Below, piece by piece: positions 54,560 to 64,000 of a DNA stretch of 64,000 nt; within the stretch, counting starts at the first letter, position 1; every line of letters starts with the position of its first letter. The stretch is from Allobosea sp. Root381 (GTDB taxonomy: Bacteria > Pseudomonadota > Alphaproteobacteria > Rhizobiales > Beijerinckiaceae). A program made the translations under genes and the position numbers. Location of the stretch: contig NZ_LMJT01000041.1 in NCBI RefSeq assembly GCF_001429395.1, positions 262,062 through 326,061 of the forward strand. The letters run 5' to 3'. The notes under the pieces were generated by a model. The model saw nothing but the letters and a program-made list of their open reading frames with translations. It did not search any database and was not told the origin of the DNA.

Positions 54560-55329
54560 GGCCGGGCCGGCTCCGGCGTCTTCCGCGCAACGTTGGCCGG
54601 TTCAGGCGGCGCCGCCTGCGGCTTTTCCGGCTTCCGCTGCAAGCCGGCGCCGTCGCCGGCCGCAACCCAGGCCGCGAGCAGCCCGAAGAGCGCGCCGGCA
54701 AGCACATGCCAGGGCGGCCCGATGAGCCGATAGGTCAGTGCCGAGGCCGCACCCGACGCGGCAATCGTCCAGAAGGTCACGCGCCCCTTCCAGAAGGCTG
54801 CGACCAGCGCGATGAACAGCGCCGTGAAGGCAAAATCGGCGCCGAAGCGGCGCGGATCGCCGAGCGCGGCACCGACGACGGCGCCGAGCGTCGAGGTCGT
54901 GACCCAGCACATGACGAAGGGGGTGAGCATGCCGAACCAGTAGGCGGGCGTCAGGCGATGCGTCCGCGCCCGCTTCTCGGCGAGCGCCCAGTTCTCATCG
55001 GCCATGTAGTAGAGGCCCAGGAACTTTTGCCAGCGCGAAAAACCCCGCAGCTTGGGCGTGATCGAGGCGCCCATCAGCACATGGCGCGCATTTATCAGCA
55101 GCGTCGAGAAGACGAGCGCACCGATCGGTGCCGGCGTCGCCCAGAGCTCCACCGCCGCGAACTGGGCCCCGCCGGCGAAGACGAAGATGCCCATGACCAT
55201 GACCTCGAGCGGCGAGAGGCCCTTGCCGGCGGCGAGCGCGCCGAACAAGAGGCCGATCGGCACCGCCGCCAGCATCGGCGGCCAGATGTCGCCGAATCCC
55301 CGCCGTACATCGTCCCAGATGGTGGACAT
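54556..55329 (-). CDS. azlC: AzlC, large subunit of branched-chain amino acid exporter
   Basis: 257 residues from the ATG at 55329. Typical AzlC: DIWPPMLAAVPIGLLFGALA, VMVMGIFVFAGGAQFAAVELW, LLINARHVLMGASITP and GLYYMADENWALAEKRA. Several membrane segments follow; the C-terminal 25 residues are a Pro/Ala-rich tail. It starts 13 bases after the AraC-type gene stops, so the regulator and azlCD form one operon. Confidence 0.9.
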   Translation of the reverse strand: MSTIWDDVRRGFGDIWPPMLAAVPIGLLFGALAAGKGLSPLEVMVMGIFVFAGGAQFAAVELWATPAPIGALVFSTLLINARHVLMGASITPKLRGFSRWQKFLGLYYMADENWALAEKRARTHRLTPAYWFGMLTPFVMCWVTTSTLGAVVGAALGDPRRFGADFAFTALFIALVAAFWKGRVTFWTIAASGAASALTYRLIGPPWHVLAGALFGLLAAWVAAGDGAGLQRKPEKPQAAPPEPANVARKTPEPARP

Positions 55330-55342
55330 CGCAGACCGGCCT

Positions 55343-56206
55343 TCAGGAGAGATGGGCGGCACGGAAAACGCCCGGCGTCACGCCAATCCGCGCCTTGAAG
55401 GCCCGGGTCAGGTGCGCCTGGTCGCAGAATCCGGTGGCGGCCGCCACAGTGCCGGGTGCCTCGCCGCGGCGCAGCCGGTCGCGCGCGCGCCGGACCCGGA
55501 TGTCGATGAGGTAGGCATGGGGCGTCAGCCCGGTCTCGTGGCGGAAGGCGCGGATCAGCTGGTGGCGCGCCAGCCCGCAGGCGCAGGCGATCTCCGCCAG
55601 CGACAGATCCTCTTCATAGCGCGCCTCCAGCAGCGCCTTGGCGGTCGCCACCGGCCCCTGCTCCCGGCAGATCTCGCGCACCGACAGATCCGCATGCTTC
55701 GCGATGCAATAGGCATAGGCGCGCAGCAGCGCCTCCTCGCCGGCCAGCATGTCCCGGCCGTCATCGAGAAGCCGGTGCGCAGCGGCGAAGATCGCGGCGG
55801 CCTCCCGGTCATGCACCATCGGCTCGGGAAAGAACGGCGTCCCGACATGTTCCCGGCCCGTGAGCGAGGCGGCGATCTCGCACATCAGCTCGATCGTCGG
55901 ATAGCTCATCCGGTAACGATAGCCGCCGTCATGGGGCATGCCGTCATGCACGTCGAAGGGGTGGTTGAAGACGACATCGCCGGCACCGGCATACATGCGC
56001 CGGCCGCGCGCATGCCAGACCTCGCAGCCCTCCTCGATCGTGCCGATCGCATAGGTCTCGTGGACATGCGGCGCATAGGCGTGGGTCGCGAAGCGCGCCG
56101 ACAGGAATTCCAGCCCGTCGAAGCGTGCCGCCGTGAAGATGCGCGCGTGCTCCCCCGGCAGGAGAGGTGTCTGCGCGAGCGCTTCGCCTTGGCTGATCAG
56201 ATCCAT
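55343..56206 (-). CDS. AraC family regulator of the azlCD operon
   Basis: 287 residues. N-terminal cupin-like sensor (AYAPHVHETYAIGTIEEG, AGDVVFNHPFDVH) and a C-terminal double helix-turn-helix (LSLAEIACACGLARHQLIRAFRHETGLTPHAYLIDIRVRRA, TVAAATGFCDQAHLTRAFKARIGVTPG). Position before azlCD suggests it senses an amino acid and controls the exporter, an inference from neighbours. Confidence 0.9.
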   Translation of the reverse strand: MDLISQGEALAQTPLLPGEHARIFTAARFDGLEFLSARFATHAYAPHVHETYAIGTIEEGCEVWHARGRRMYAGAGDVVFNHPFDVHDGMPHDGGYRYRMSYPTIELMCEIAASLTGREHVGTPFFPEPMVHDREAAAIFAAAHRLLDDGRDMLAGEEALLRAYAYCIAKHADLSVREICREQGPVATAKALLEARYEEDLSLAEIACACGLARHQLIRAFRHETGLTPHAYLIDIRVRRARDRLRRGEAPGTVAAATGFCDQAHLTRAFKARIGVTPGVFRAAHLS

Positions 56207-56289
56207 GCCGCAGGATACAGCGGATCGTCGCGCCGCTGTCTTGAAGAAAAGTGATCGGGCGCATCACGCGCCCGATCGGTTCGCTCCCG

Positions 56290-57528
56290 TCAATGCGCGC
56301 CCGCCGGGGCCGCGCTCCCCAGCCGTTCCGGGCTGCGCGAGCCGAGGCAGAGCACGCCCAGCCCTCCGACCAGGGTGGCGACGCCGGCATAGGCGACCGC
56401 GCCCGAGGCTCCGACACCCTCTACCAGCAGGCCGCCGAAGATCGCGCCGCTCGCGATCGCGATCTGGAAGGCGGCGACGATCAGGCCGCCGGCCGACTCG
56501 GCTTCCTCCTCGGGCACCACGCGCACCATCCAGGTCTGGAAGCCGACCGGCAGCGCCCCAAAAGCGAAGCCCCAGATCCCGACCGCGACCCCAGCCGCGA
56601 TTGCCGAGGTGCCGAACAGCAGGAGGCTCGCCGCCATCGCCGCCACCAGCGTCGCGCCAAAGACCACCGAGGCCTTGGCGCTGCGGGCCGTGATCGCCCC
56701 GCCCGCCAGATTGCCGAGGAATCCGCCAATGCCGAAGGCGAGCAGCACCAGGGAGATTGCCTCCACCGAGAGCCGCGGGACCTGCTCCAGGAAGGGCCGG
56801 ACATAGGTGAATCCGGCGAAATGCCCGGAAATGACGACCACGACGCCGCCCAGCACCAGCGTCACGCTCGGCCGGCGGAGCAGGCTCAGCAGCGTGCCGA
56901 CATCGGCCGCGCCCCGCGCCGGCAGCCGCGGCAGCGCGACCATCTGGACCAGAAGCGTCACCACGCCGACCAGCGCCGAAAGCCAGAACACGGCGCGCCA
57001 GCCTAGCAGATCGCCGAGATAGGCCCCGACCGGGGCGGCGCTGACCGTCGCCAGCGAAACGCCGGCGAAGATCAGCGACATCGCCTTCGGCAGCGCCGCC
57101 GGCGGCACCAGCCGCATCGCGATGGCCGCGACCATCGACCAGAACCCGCCGAGCCCGATGCCGAGCAGGACGCGCGCGAACAGGAGCATGGCAAGGCTTT
57201 CCGCCAGCGCCGCCAGCACGCTCGAGACGATCAATGTCGAAGTCAGCACCCAGATGACGAGGCGCCGGTCGATACCGCGCGTCACGATCGCCGTGGCGAG
57301 CCCGGCGATGGCGCCGATCACGGCAGTCGCTGTCACCGCCTGGCCGGCGGCGCCGACCGAGACGCCGACATCGACCGCCATGGGCGTCAGCAGGCTCGCC
57401 GGCAGGAACTCGGCTGTAACCAGGCCGAAGACGCCAAGCGTGAGCGAGGCGATGGCGGCCCAGGCCGGGCGGTCGCGGCTGTCGTCGCGAACATCGTCGT
57501 CGAGCGCTGCGGATAATGTCTGTGACAT
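56290..57528 (-). CDS. MFS transporter
   Basis: 412 residues from the ATG at 57528, with GGAGAT upstream. Twelve hydrophobic helices, with the MFS motif region after helix 2 (GLATAIVTRGIDRRLVIWVL) and LLFARVLLGIGLGGFWSMVA. It belongs to the DHA1 drug-efflux group (AraJ/YdhP-like). The divergent AraC gene at 57641 probably regulates it. Substrate unknown. Confidence 0.9.
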   Translation of the reverse strand: MSQTLSAALDDDVRDDSRDRPAWAAIASLTLGVFGLVTAEFLPASLLTPMAVDVGVSVGAAGQAVTATAVIGAIAGLATAIVTRGIDRRLVIWVLTSTLIVSSVLAALAESLAMLLFARVLLGIGLGGFWSMVAAIAMRLVPPAALPKAMSLIFAGVSLATVSAAPVGAYLGDLLGWRAVFWLSALVGVVTLLVQMVALPRLPARGAADVGTLLSLLRRPSVTLVLGGVVVVISGHFAGFTYVRPFLEQVPRLSVEAISLVLLAFGIGGFLGNLAGGAITARSAKASVVFGATLVAAMAASLLLFGTSAIAAGVAVGIWGFAFGALPVGFQTWMVRVVPEEEAESAGGLIVAAFQIAIASGAIFGGLLVEGVGASGAVAYAGVATLVGGLGVLCLGSRSPERLGSAAPAGAH

Positions 57529-57640
57529 GCGGGGATCTCCAAAAGGTTGCCGCAAGATGGGCGTGGCCCTCTGGAGTTTCCATGCTATAAAATCCGTATC
57601 GCTTGACAGATCGTCCAAGACTGTATCGACCTGAATCCGC

Positions 57641-58615
57641 ATGAGCCAGTTGCCCGACCATCTCACCGATATGCTGCGCGGCCTCAGGCTGGACGGCGTG
57701 GACTACACGCGCTGCCAGATGGCAGCACCCTGGGCCATCGCCTTCCCGGCCCAGCGCGAGGCGCGCTTCCACTTCGTCTCCCGTCGCGACTGCTGGCTCA
57801 GGACGCCCGACGGCGACTGGCTGGAGCTGCGCGACGGCGATGCCCTGCTGATGCCGCGCGGCGCCGCGCATGTGCTGGCGAGTTCGCCCGAGATCGCGCC
57901 GGCCCCGCCCTGCAGCTGCAAGGTCCGTCAGCTCTGCGGCGAGGTCGCCGATGTCGAGGGCGGCGGCGCCGGGGCGCATACGCTGCTGTTCAGCGGCAGC
58001 ATGACCTTCAACATCGACACCGATCACCCGCTGCTGCGGCTCATGCCGGAGATGATGCGGATGAGCGAGGTCGTGGCCCATGAGCCCGGCATCCCGCATC
58101 TGCTGGAGGCCATGGGCCGCGAGGTCGCGATGGACCGGGTCGGCGCCGGCGGCATCCTGGCGCGCCTGGCCGACGTCCTGGCCGCGACGATCATGCGCAC
58201 CTGGGTCGAGCGCGGCTGCGGCGAGGCCAAGGGCTGGATAGCGGCGGCGCGCTGCCCGCTGATCGGCCGCGTGCTGGCGGCGATCCACGCCCATCCGGAA
58301 ACCGACTGGACGGTCGAGAGCCTGGCGAAGCTGATGGGCGCCTCGCGCTCCGGCTTCGCAGAGCGCTTCGCCGGCGTCGTCGGCGAGACGCCGGCGCGCT
58401 ATGTCGCCCAGGTCCGCATGCATCAGGCCCGGCAATGGCTGGCCCGCGACAGGCTGCGAATCGCAGTGGTAGCGCAGCGCCTCGGCTACGATTCGGAGGC
58501 CTCCTTCAGCCGCGCCTTCAAGCGCGTCATCGGCGCGCCGCCGAGCCAGATCCGCGCCGCGGGCGAGGCCAGTCCCGCGAACCTCTTCGAAGCCCCTGCG
58601 GCCGCCGCGGAATAG
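57641..58615 (+). CDS. AraC family regulator with cupin domain
   Basis: 324 residues. Cupin_6-type N-terminal domain (RFHFVSRRDCWLRTPDGDW, DALLMPRGAAHVLAS, HTLLFSGSMTFN) and a C-terminal AraC DNA-binding domain (SLAKLMGASRSGFAERFAGVVGETPARYVAQVRMHQA, QRLGYDSEASFSRAFKRVIG). Paired divergently with an MFS exporter across 112 bases, it probably induces that exporter. Confidence 0.9.
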   Translation: MSQLPDHLTDMLRGLRLDGVDYTRCQMAAPWAIAFPAQREARFHFVSRRDCWLRTPDGDWLELRDGDALLMPRGAAHVLASSPEIAPAPPCSCKVRQLCGEVADVEGGGAGAHTLLFSGSMTFNIDTDHPLLRLMPEMMRMSEVVAHEPGIPHLLEAMGREVAMDRVGAGGILARLADVLAATIMRTWVERGCGEAKGWIAAARCPLIGRVLAAIHAHPETDWTVESLAKLMGASRSGFAERFAGVVGETPARYVAQVRMHQARQWLARDRLRIAVVAQRLGYDSEASFSRAFKRVIGAPPSQIRAAGEASPANLFEAPAAAAE

Positions 58616-58624
58616 GCGCCGGCC

Positions 58625-60817
<2,193 letters not shown>

Positions 60818-60987
60818 TCAGCAGTGTTGCGGCTAAACCCTGTTCGCGCATTCCCGCGAGCACCGCGCGACAAATCCGGCGGCGGGGCGTATCATAGCCG
60901 GGCTGGGAATTGGAAGCTCGACGCCTTACGGCCGTTGACCCAAGGATCAAGGGCGAGGCGCACCGGGCTGCAACCGGGAGAGACGCC

Positions 60988-61791
60988 ATGGCCAACCTCG
61001 ACAGCAGCTTCGACCATGACACGAAGGATGCAGCCCCTGCCCTGCCCCGCATCCGCACCATCACGACGACGGACCTGACGGACTCGCTGCGGCTCGGCTG
61101 GCAGGACTTCCTGGCCCAGCCGTCGCATCTCGCCTTCGTCGCCGTGATCTACCCCGTCATCGGCGTGCTGCTCGCGAATCTGACGGTGACCTACAACATC
61201 TTCCCGCTGCTCTTCCCGCTGCTCGGCGGCTTCGCCCTGATCGGCCCCTTCGCCGCGGTCGGCCTCTACGAGATCAGCCGCCGGCGCGAGCGCGGGCTCG
61301 ATTCCTCTTGGAACCACGCCTTCGCCCTTCTGCGCTCGCCGGCGCTCAGCCAGATAATGCTGCTTGGCGCGATGCTGACGGGCCTGTTCATCGCCTGGCT
61401 GTTCGCGGCCTGGTTCATCTATCGCGGCCTGCTCGGCCTTCCCGCAAACGTCACGACCGGCGAGTTCCTGCGTACCGTCTTCACCACCTTCGACGGCTGG
61501 ATCATGATCGTTGTCGGCAATTCGGTCGGGCTGCTCTTCGCGATCGCGGCTTTCGCGATCTCGGTCACATCCTTCCCGCACATCATCGATCGGCGGGTCG
61601 ACGTGGCGACCGCCATCCGCACCTCGGTCGCCGCGGTGGAGCAGAACCCGCGCGTCATGATGATCTGGGGCCTGATGGTGACCGGGCTTTTGGTGCTGGG
61701 CTGCCTGCCGGTGCTGGTCGGGCTCGTCGTCGTGATGCCGGTGCTGGGCCACGCCACCTGGCATCTCTATCGCAGGCTGATCGACGGCTGA
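60988..61791 (+). CDS. DUF2189 membrane protein
   Basis: 267 residues, ATG at 60988 after GGGAGAGA. Six membrane segments (such as HLAFVAVIYPVIGVLLANLT, LLFPLLGGFALIGPFAAVGLY, MLTGLFIAWLFAAWFIY, IMIVVGNSVGLLFAIAAFAI, MIWGLMVTGLLVLGCLPVLVGLV). RIRTITTTDLTDSLRLGWQD and FPHIIDRRVDVATAIRTSVAA are typical of DUF2189. Function unknown. It is divergent from ligA. Confidence 0.85.
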   Translation: MANLDSSFDHDTKDAAPALPRIRTITTTDLTDSLRLGWQDFLAQPSHLAFVAVIYPVIGVLLANLTVTYNIFPLLFPLLGGFALIGPFAAVGLYEISRRRERGLDSSWNHAFALLRSPALSQIMLLGAMLTGLFIAWLFAAWFIYRGLLGLPANVTTGEFLRTVFTTFDGWIMIVVGNSVGLLFAIAAFAISVTSFPHIIDRRVDVATAIRTSVAAVEQNPRVMMIWGLMVTGLLVLGCLPVLVGLVVVMPVLGHATWHLYRRLIDG

Positions 61792-61870
61792 GGCTGCCCG
61801 GCTCCGTCAGGGAACATTCCCGCGAAAGCGCGGTTCATTTCACGACTGAACCGAACGAACTCGATCGAAA

Positions 61871-61888
61871 GCGGGCCGACAGGCCCGC
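61871..61888 (+). terminator. Short hairpin after the DUF2189 gene
   Basis: GCGGGCC-GACA-GGCCCGC, a 7-base stem about 80 bases beyond the DUF2189 stop and 20 before the 24-residue gene. No T run follows, so it may be a leader hairpin instead of a terminator. Confidence 0.35.
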
Positions 61889-61910
61889 TCACATTGCGGG
61901 GGCTATTTCC

Positions 61911-61985
61911 ATGAACAATATCATCTACATCATCGGCCTGATCGTCGTTGTCCTGGCCATCCTGTCGTTCCTCGGCCTGCGTTAG
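61911..61985 (+). CDS. 24-residue membrane peptide
   Basis: ATG at 61911, TAG at 61983-61985. The product is a polar tip (MNN) followed by one uninterrupted hydrophobic helix (IIYIIGLIVVVLAILSFLG) and LR at the end. It resembles the small, single-helix proteins found scattered in Rhizobiales genomes, but I cannot name it. The ribosome-binding site is modest (GGGGGC). Confidence 0.55.
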   Translation: MNNIIYIIGLIVVVLAILSFLGLR

Positions 61986-62014
61986 AATTTTCCAAACAGG
62001 CTGGAACGCTATTC

Positions 62015-62104
62015 CCGTCATTGCGAGGAGCGTCAGCGACGAAGCAATCCAGGGGCTGCAGCTCTCTGCATCCCTGGATTGCTTCGCTGCGCTCGCAATG
62101 ACGG
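62015..62104. repeat. REP-like element, GAAGCAATCC family
   Basis: CCGTCATTGCGAGGAGCGTCAGCGACGAAGCAATCC is mirrored by GGATTGCTTCGCTGCGCTCGCAATGACGG. Second copy of the element at 39270-39359; it fills the space between the 24-residue gene and the convergent helicase gene. Confidence 0.8.
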
Positions 62105-62143
62105 CAACCGAAACGCTGGCGGAGCCGCATCGGCGCCTGACGA

Positions 62144-64000
62144 TCAGCGATCGTCGCGGCGCGGCGGCTTCTTGCCCTTGAACGGCTTTCCGGCAGGCCG
62201 GCTGTCGCCGTCGCGCGAGGCAGGCTTCCCGGCGAATGATTTGTCGCCAAAAGACTTTTCGCCAAGCGACTTGCCCGCATAGGGCTTCCTCTCGCCGAAC
62301 TTGCCCGCAGGAGGCTTGCCCGGGCCGGACTTGCCGCCAGGCCTGAACGAGACGTTCGGGTCGGACAGCTGCTCGCGGTCGCTGCGCACGGGATCGTAGG
62401 GCTTGGCCGCGCCGAAGGGCTTCGACTTCCCCTCATAGGCTTTCTTCTTGCCCTCATAGGGCTTCCGCTCGCCGCCCTCATACGGCTTCTTCTCATAGGC
62501 CCTGGCCGGGGCACGCGCTTCGCGCTCGGGCCGGGCATACGTCGAAGGCGCATGGCTCGCCTTGTCGGCGAAAGGCTTGGCCGGACGACGCTCCTCTTCA
62601 CCGGTCACGGGCTCGATCACGATCTTGTCGCGGTCGACCGCTTTGGCCAGTTCGTAGAAGCGCTCGGCGACATCGGCATCGATCTCGACCTTGGTCTCCT
62701 TGTCGAAGATGCGGATCGCGCCGACCTCGTCGCGCGTGATCTTGCCGCGACGGCAGATCATCGGCAGGAGCTGGCGCGGATCGGCGCCATCCTTGCGACC
62801 GATGTTCAGGCGGAACCAAACCGTGTCGCCGCGCGGGCCGGCCTTGCGCGGGCCATCCGAACGCGGGCTGCCTTCGCGATTCTCGCCGAAGCGAGGCGCA
62901 CCTTCACGCGGCGCATAATCCTCACGCGCACGGGCGGGGCGGCGTTCGTCGCGCGCGAAGTTCGGATCGCCGACCTCCTCGGCCGCTGGCAGCCGCGCGC
63001 GGTAGACGCGCACCAGCGCGGCCGCAATCTCGTTGATAGAGCGGCCGGCCAGCAGCGCCTCGACCATGGCGGCATCGACCTCGCCGGGTTCACCGGTCAG
63101 GATCGGGTCGTTGAGCAGCCGCTCCTTGTCGAGCGCGCGGATCTCGTCCTGCGTCGGCGGCCCGGCCCAGACGGCCTCGACCTTGGCCTCGGCCAGCAGC
63201 ATCTCGGCCTTGCGGCGACGTGACGGCGGCACAAGCAGCACGCTGGTGCCCTTGTTGCCGGCACGGCCGGTGCGGCCGGAGCGATGCTGCATCACCTCCG
63301 GATCGTTCGGAAGTTCGGCATGGATGACGAGAGTCAGCCCCGGCAGGTCGATGCCGCGCGCGGCGACGTCGGTCGCGACGCAGACCCTGGCCCGGCCGTC
63401 GCGCAGAGCCTGCAGCGCCGAATTGCGCTCGCTCTGCGAGAGTTCGCCCGACAACGCCACGGCCGAGAAGCCGCGCTCGAGCAGGATTGCCTCGAGATGG
63501 CGCACCGCATTGCGAGTGTTGCAGAAGACGAGCGAGCAGGCGGCATCGTGGAAGCGCAGCAGGTTGACGACGGCGAGCTCGGCTTCCTTCGGATAGACGC
63601 GGATCGCGCGGTACTCGATGTCGGCATGGCCGCCGGGCGTGCCGGCGACCTCGATGCGCAGCGCATCGTTCTGGTAGCTTTTGGCGAGCTGGATGATCGC
63701 CTTGGGCAGCGTCGCCGAGAACAGCAGGCTGCGCCGGCCTTCCGGCGTGGTCTTTAGGATGAATTCGAGATCGTCGCGGAAGCCGAGATCGAGCATCTCG
63801 TCGGCCTCGTCGAGCACGACGGCCTTGAGCGCTGAAACGTCGAGGCGATGGCGCTCGATATGGTCGCGCAGACGGCCCGGCGTGCCGACGACGATATGGG
63901 CGCCCTCGTCGAGCAGGGCCGCCTCGCGGCGCGGATCCATGCCGCCGACGCAGGCGATGACACGGGCATTGGCGTGCTTGTAGAGCCAGGCCAGTTCGCG
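62144..64000 (-). CDS. DEAD-box RNA helicase, 5' part outside window
   Basis: 618 residues are visible; the frame is open to the right edge, so motifs Q and I lie beyond it. Present are TPGRL (Ib), VLDEADEMLD (II), LLFSATLP (III), then the second RecA domain with HRSGRTGRAGNKG (VI). Next comes a DbpA-type RNA-binding domain (RKDGADPRQLLPMICRRGKI, FDKETKVEIDADVAERFYEL). The last 160 residues are a Lys/Gly-rich tail with repeated KPYEG and GKSFG-type units. It resembles DeaD/CsdA-type helicases in ribosome assembly or cold adaptation. A convergent arrangement with the 24-residue gene is seen. Confidence 0.9.
   Translation of the reverse strand, partial: RELAWLYKHANARVIACVGGMDPRREAALLDEGAHIVVGTPGRLRDHIERHRLDVSALKAVVLDEADEMLDLGFRDDLEFILKTTPEGRRSLLFSATLPKAIIQLAKSYQNDALRIEVAGTPGGHADIEYRAIRVYPKEAELAVVNLLRFHDAACSLVFCNTRNAVRHLEAILLERGFSAVALSGELSQSERNSALQALRDGRARVCVATDVAARGIDLPGLTLVIHAELPNDPEVMQHRSGRTGRAGNKGTSVLLVPPSRRRKAEMLLAEAKVEAVWAGPPTQDEIRALDKERLLNDPILTGEPGEVDAAMVEALLAGRSINEIAAALVRVYRARLPAAEEVGDPNFARDERRPARAREDYAPREGAPRFGENREGSPRSDGPRKAGPRGDTVWFRLNIGRKDGADPRQLLPMICRRGKITRDEVGAIRIFDKETKVEIDADVAERFYELAKAVDRDKIVIEPVTGEEERRPAKPFADKASHAPSTYARPEREARAPARAYEKKPYEGGERKPYEGKKKAYEGKSKPFGAAKPYDPVRSDREQLSDPNVSFRPGGKSGPGKPPAGKFGERKPYAGKSLGEKSFGDKSFAGKPASRDGDSRPAGKPFKGKKPPRRDDR

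Overview
The window is chromosomal DNA from a high-GC alphaproteobacterium, most likely order Hyphomicrobiales (Rhizobiales) and plausibly Bosea-like. The genus is inferred from overall character only. Direct support for the class comes from a two-piece, circularly permuted ssrA (tmRNA) gene next to an alpha-type sspB, from short REP-like palindromes typical of rhizobia, and from the gene order serB/miaA - ilv genes and degP - hflC - hflK - folA - thyA - ssrA - sspB - fumC. I saw no tRNA or rRNA genes, insertion sequences, prophage or CRISPR array.

Layout. 1-2.4 kb: C-terminal part of a large secreted protein that joins an animal-type haem peroxidase remnant to RTX calcium-binding repeats. 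2.8-6.4 kb: four-gene operon pdxY - EEP phosphohydrolase - phzF - NUDIX. 6.6-11.6 kb: an NTF2-like protein, a nitrate/sulfonate/taurine-type ABC importer with a DUF4239 membrane protein inserted in the locus, and a DedA protein. 11.65-12.26 kb: three very small membrane proteins. 12.5-18.6 kb: branched-chain amino acid genes ilvC, ilvN (ilvH) and ilvB (ilvI), separated by a TetR regulator, a small membrane protein, a GST and an Asp/Glu racemase. Before ilvB lies a leader peptide with Leu-Ile-Ile-Val codons and a terminator/antiterminator, which is a transcription attenuator. 18.7-22.8 kb: diguanylate cyclase, miaA, serB and a DUF2272-like protein. 22.9-28.9 kb: one co-directional block thyA - GNAT - folA - hflK - hflC - DUF2065 - degP. 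29-33.1 kb: two PepSY-like proteins, ssrA, sspB, fumC and a DUF4169/ribbon-helix-helix pair. 33.3-45.6 kb: giant AsmA protein, D-lactate dehydrogenase-like flavoprotein, thioesterase, K+ channel with a zinc ribbon, betaine-lipid operon btaAB with a Pho-box-like site, msrB, aidB-like gene and a secreted esterase. 45.7-64 kb: UvrD-type helicase, HxlR/SDR pair, prmA, two small proteins, aminopeptidase P, a cupin/MarR divergent pair with twin operators, AraC-azlCD, an MFS/AraC divergent pair, ligA, DUF2189, a 24-residue membrane peptide and a DEAD-box RNA helicase cut off by the right edge.

How the genes work together. ssrA and sspB make the tag and the ClpXP adaptor of trans-translation. hflKC and degP are membrane and periplasmic proteostasis. 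thyA and folA close the folate/dTMP cycle. The ilv genes, azlCD and the attenuator concern branched-chain amino acids. btaAB with its putative Pho box replaces phospholipids under phosphate limitation. No wholly new multi-gene system is evident. The most informative signals are regulatory (ilv attenuator, Pho box, MarR twin operators, FixK/FNR-type box), the permuted tmRNA, the peroxidase-RTX protein, and several tiny membrane-protein genes with good ribosome-binding sites.
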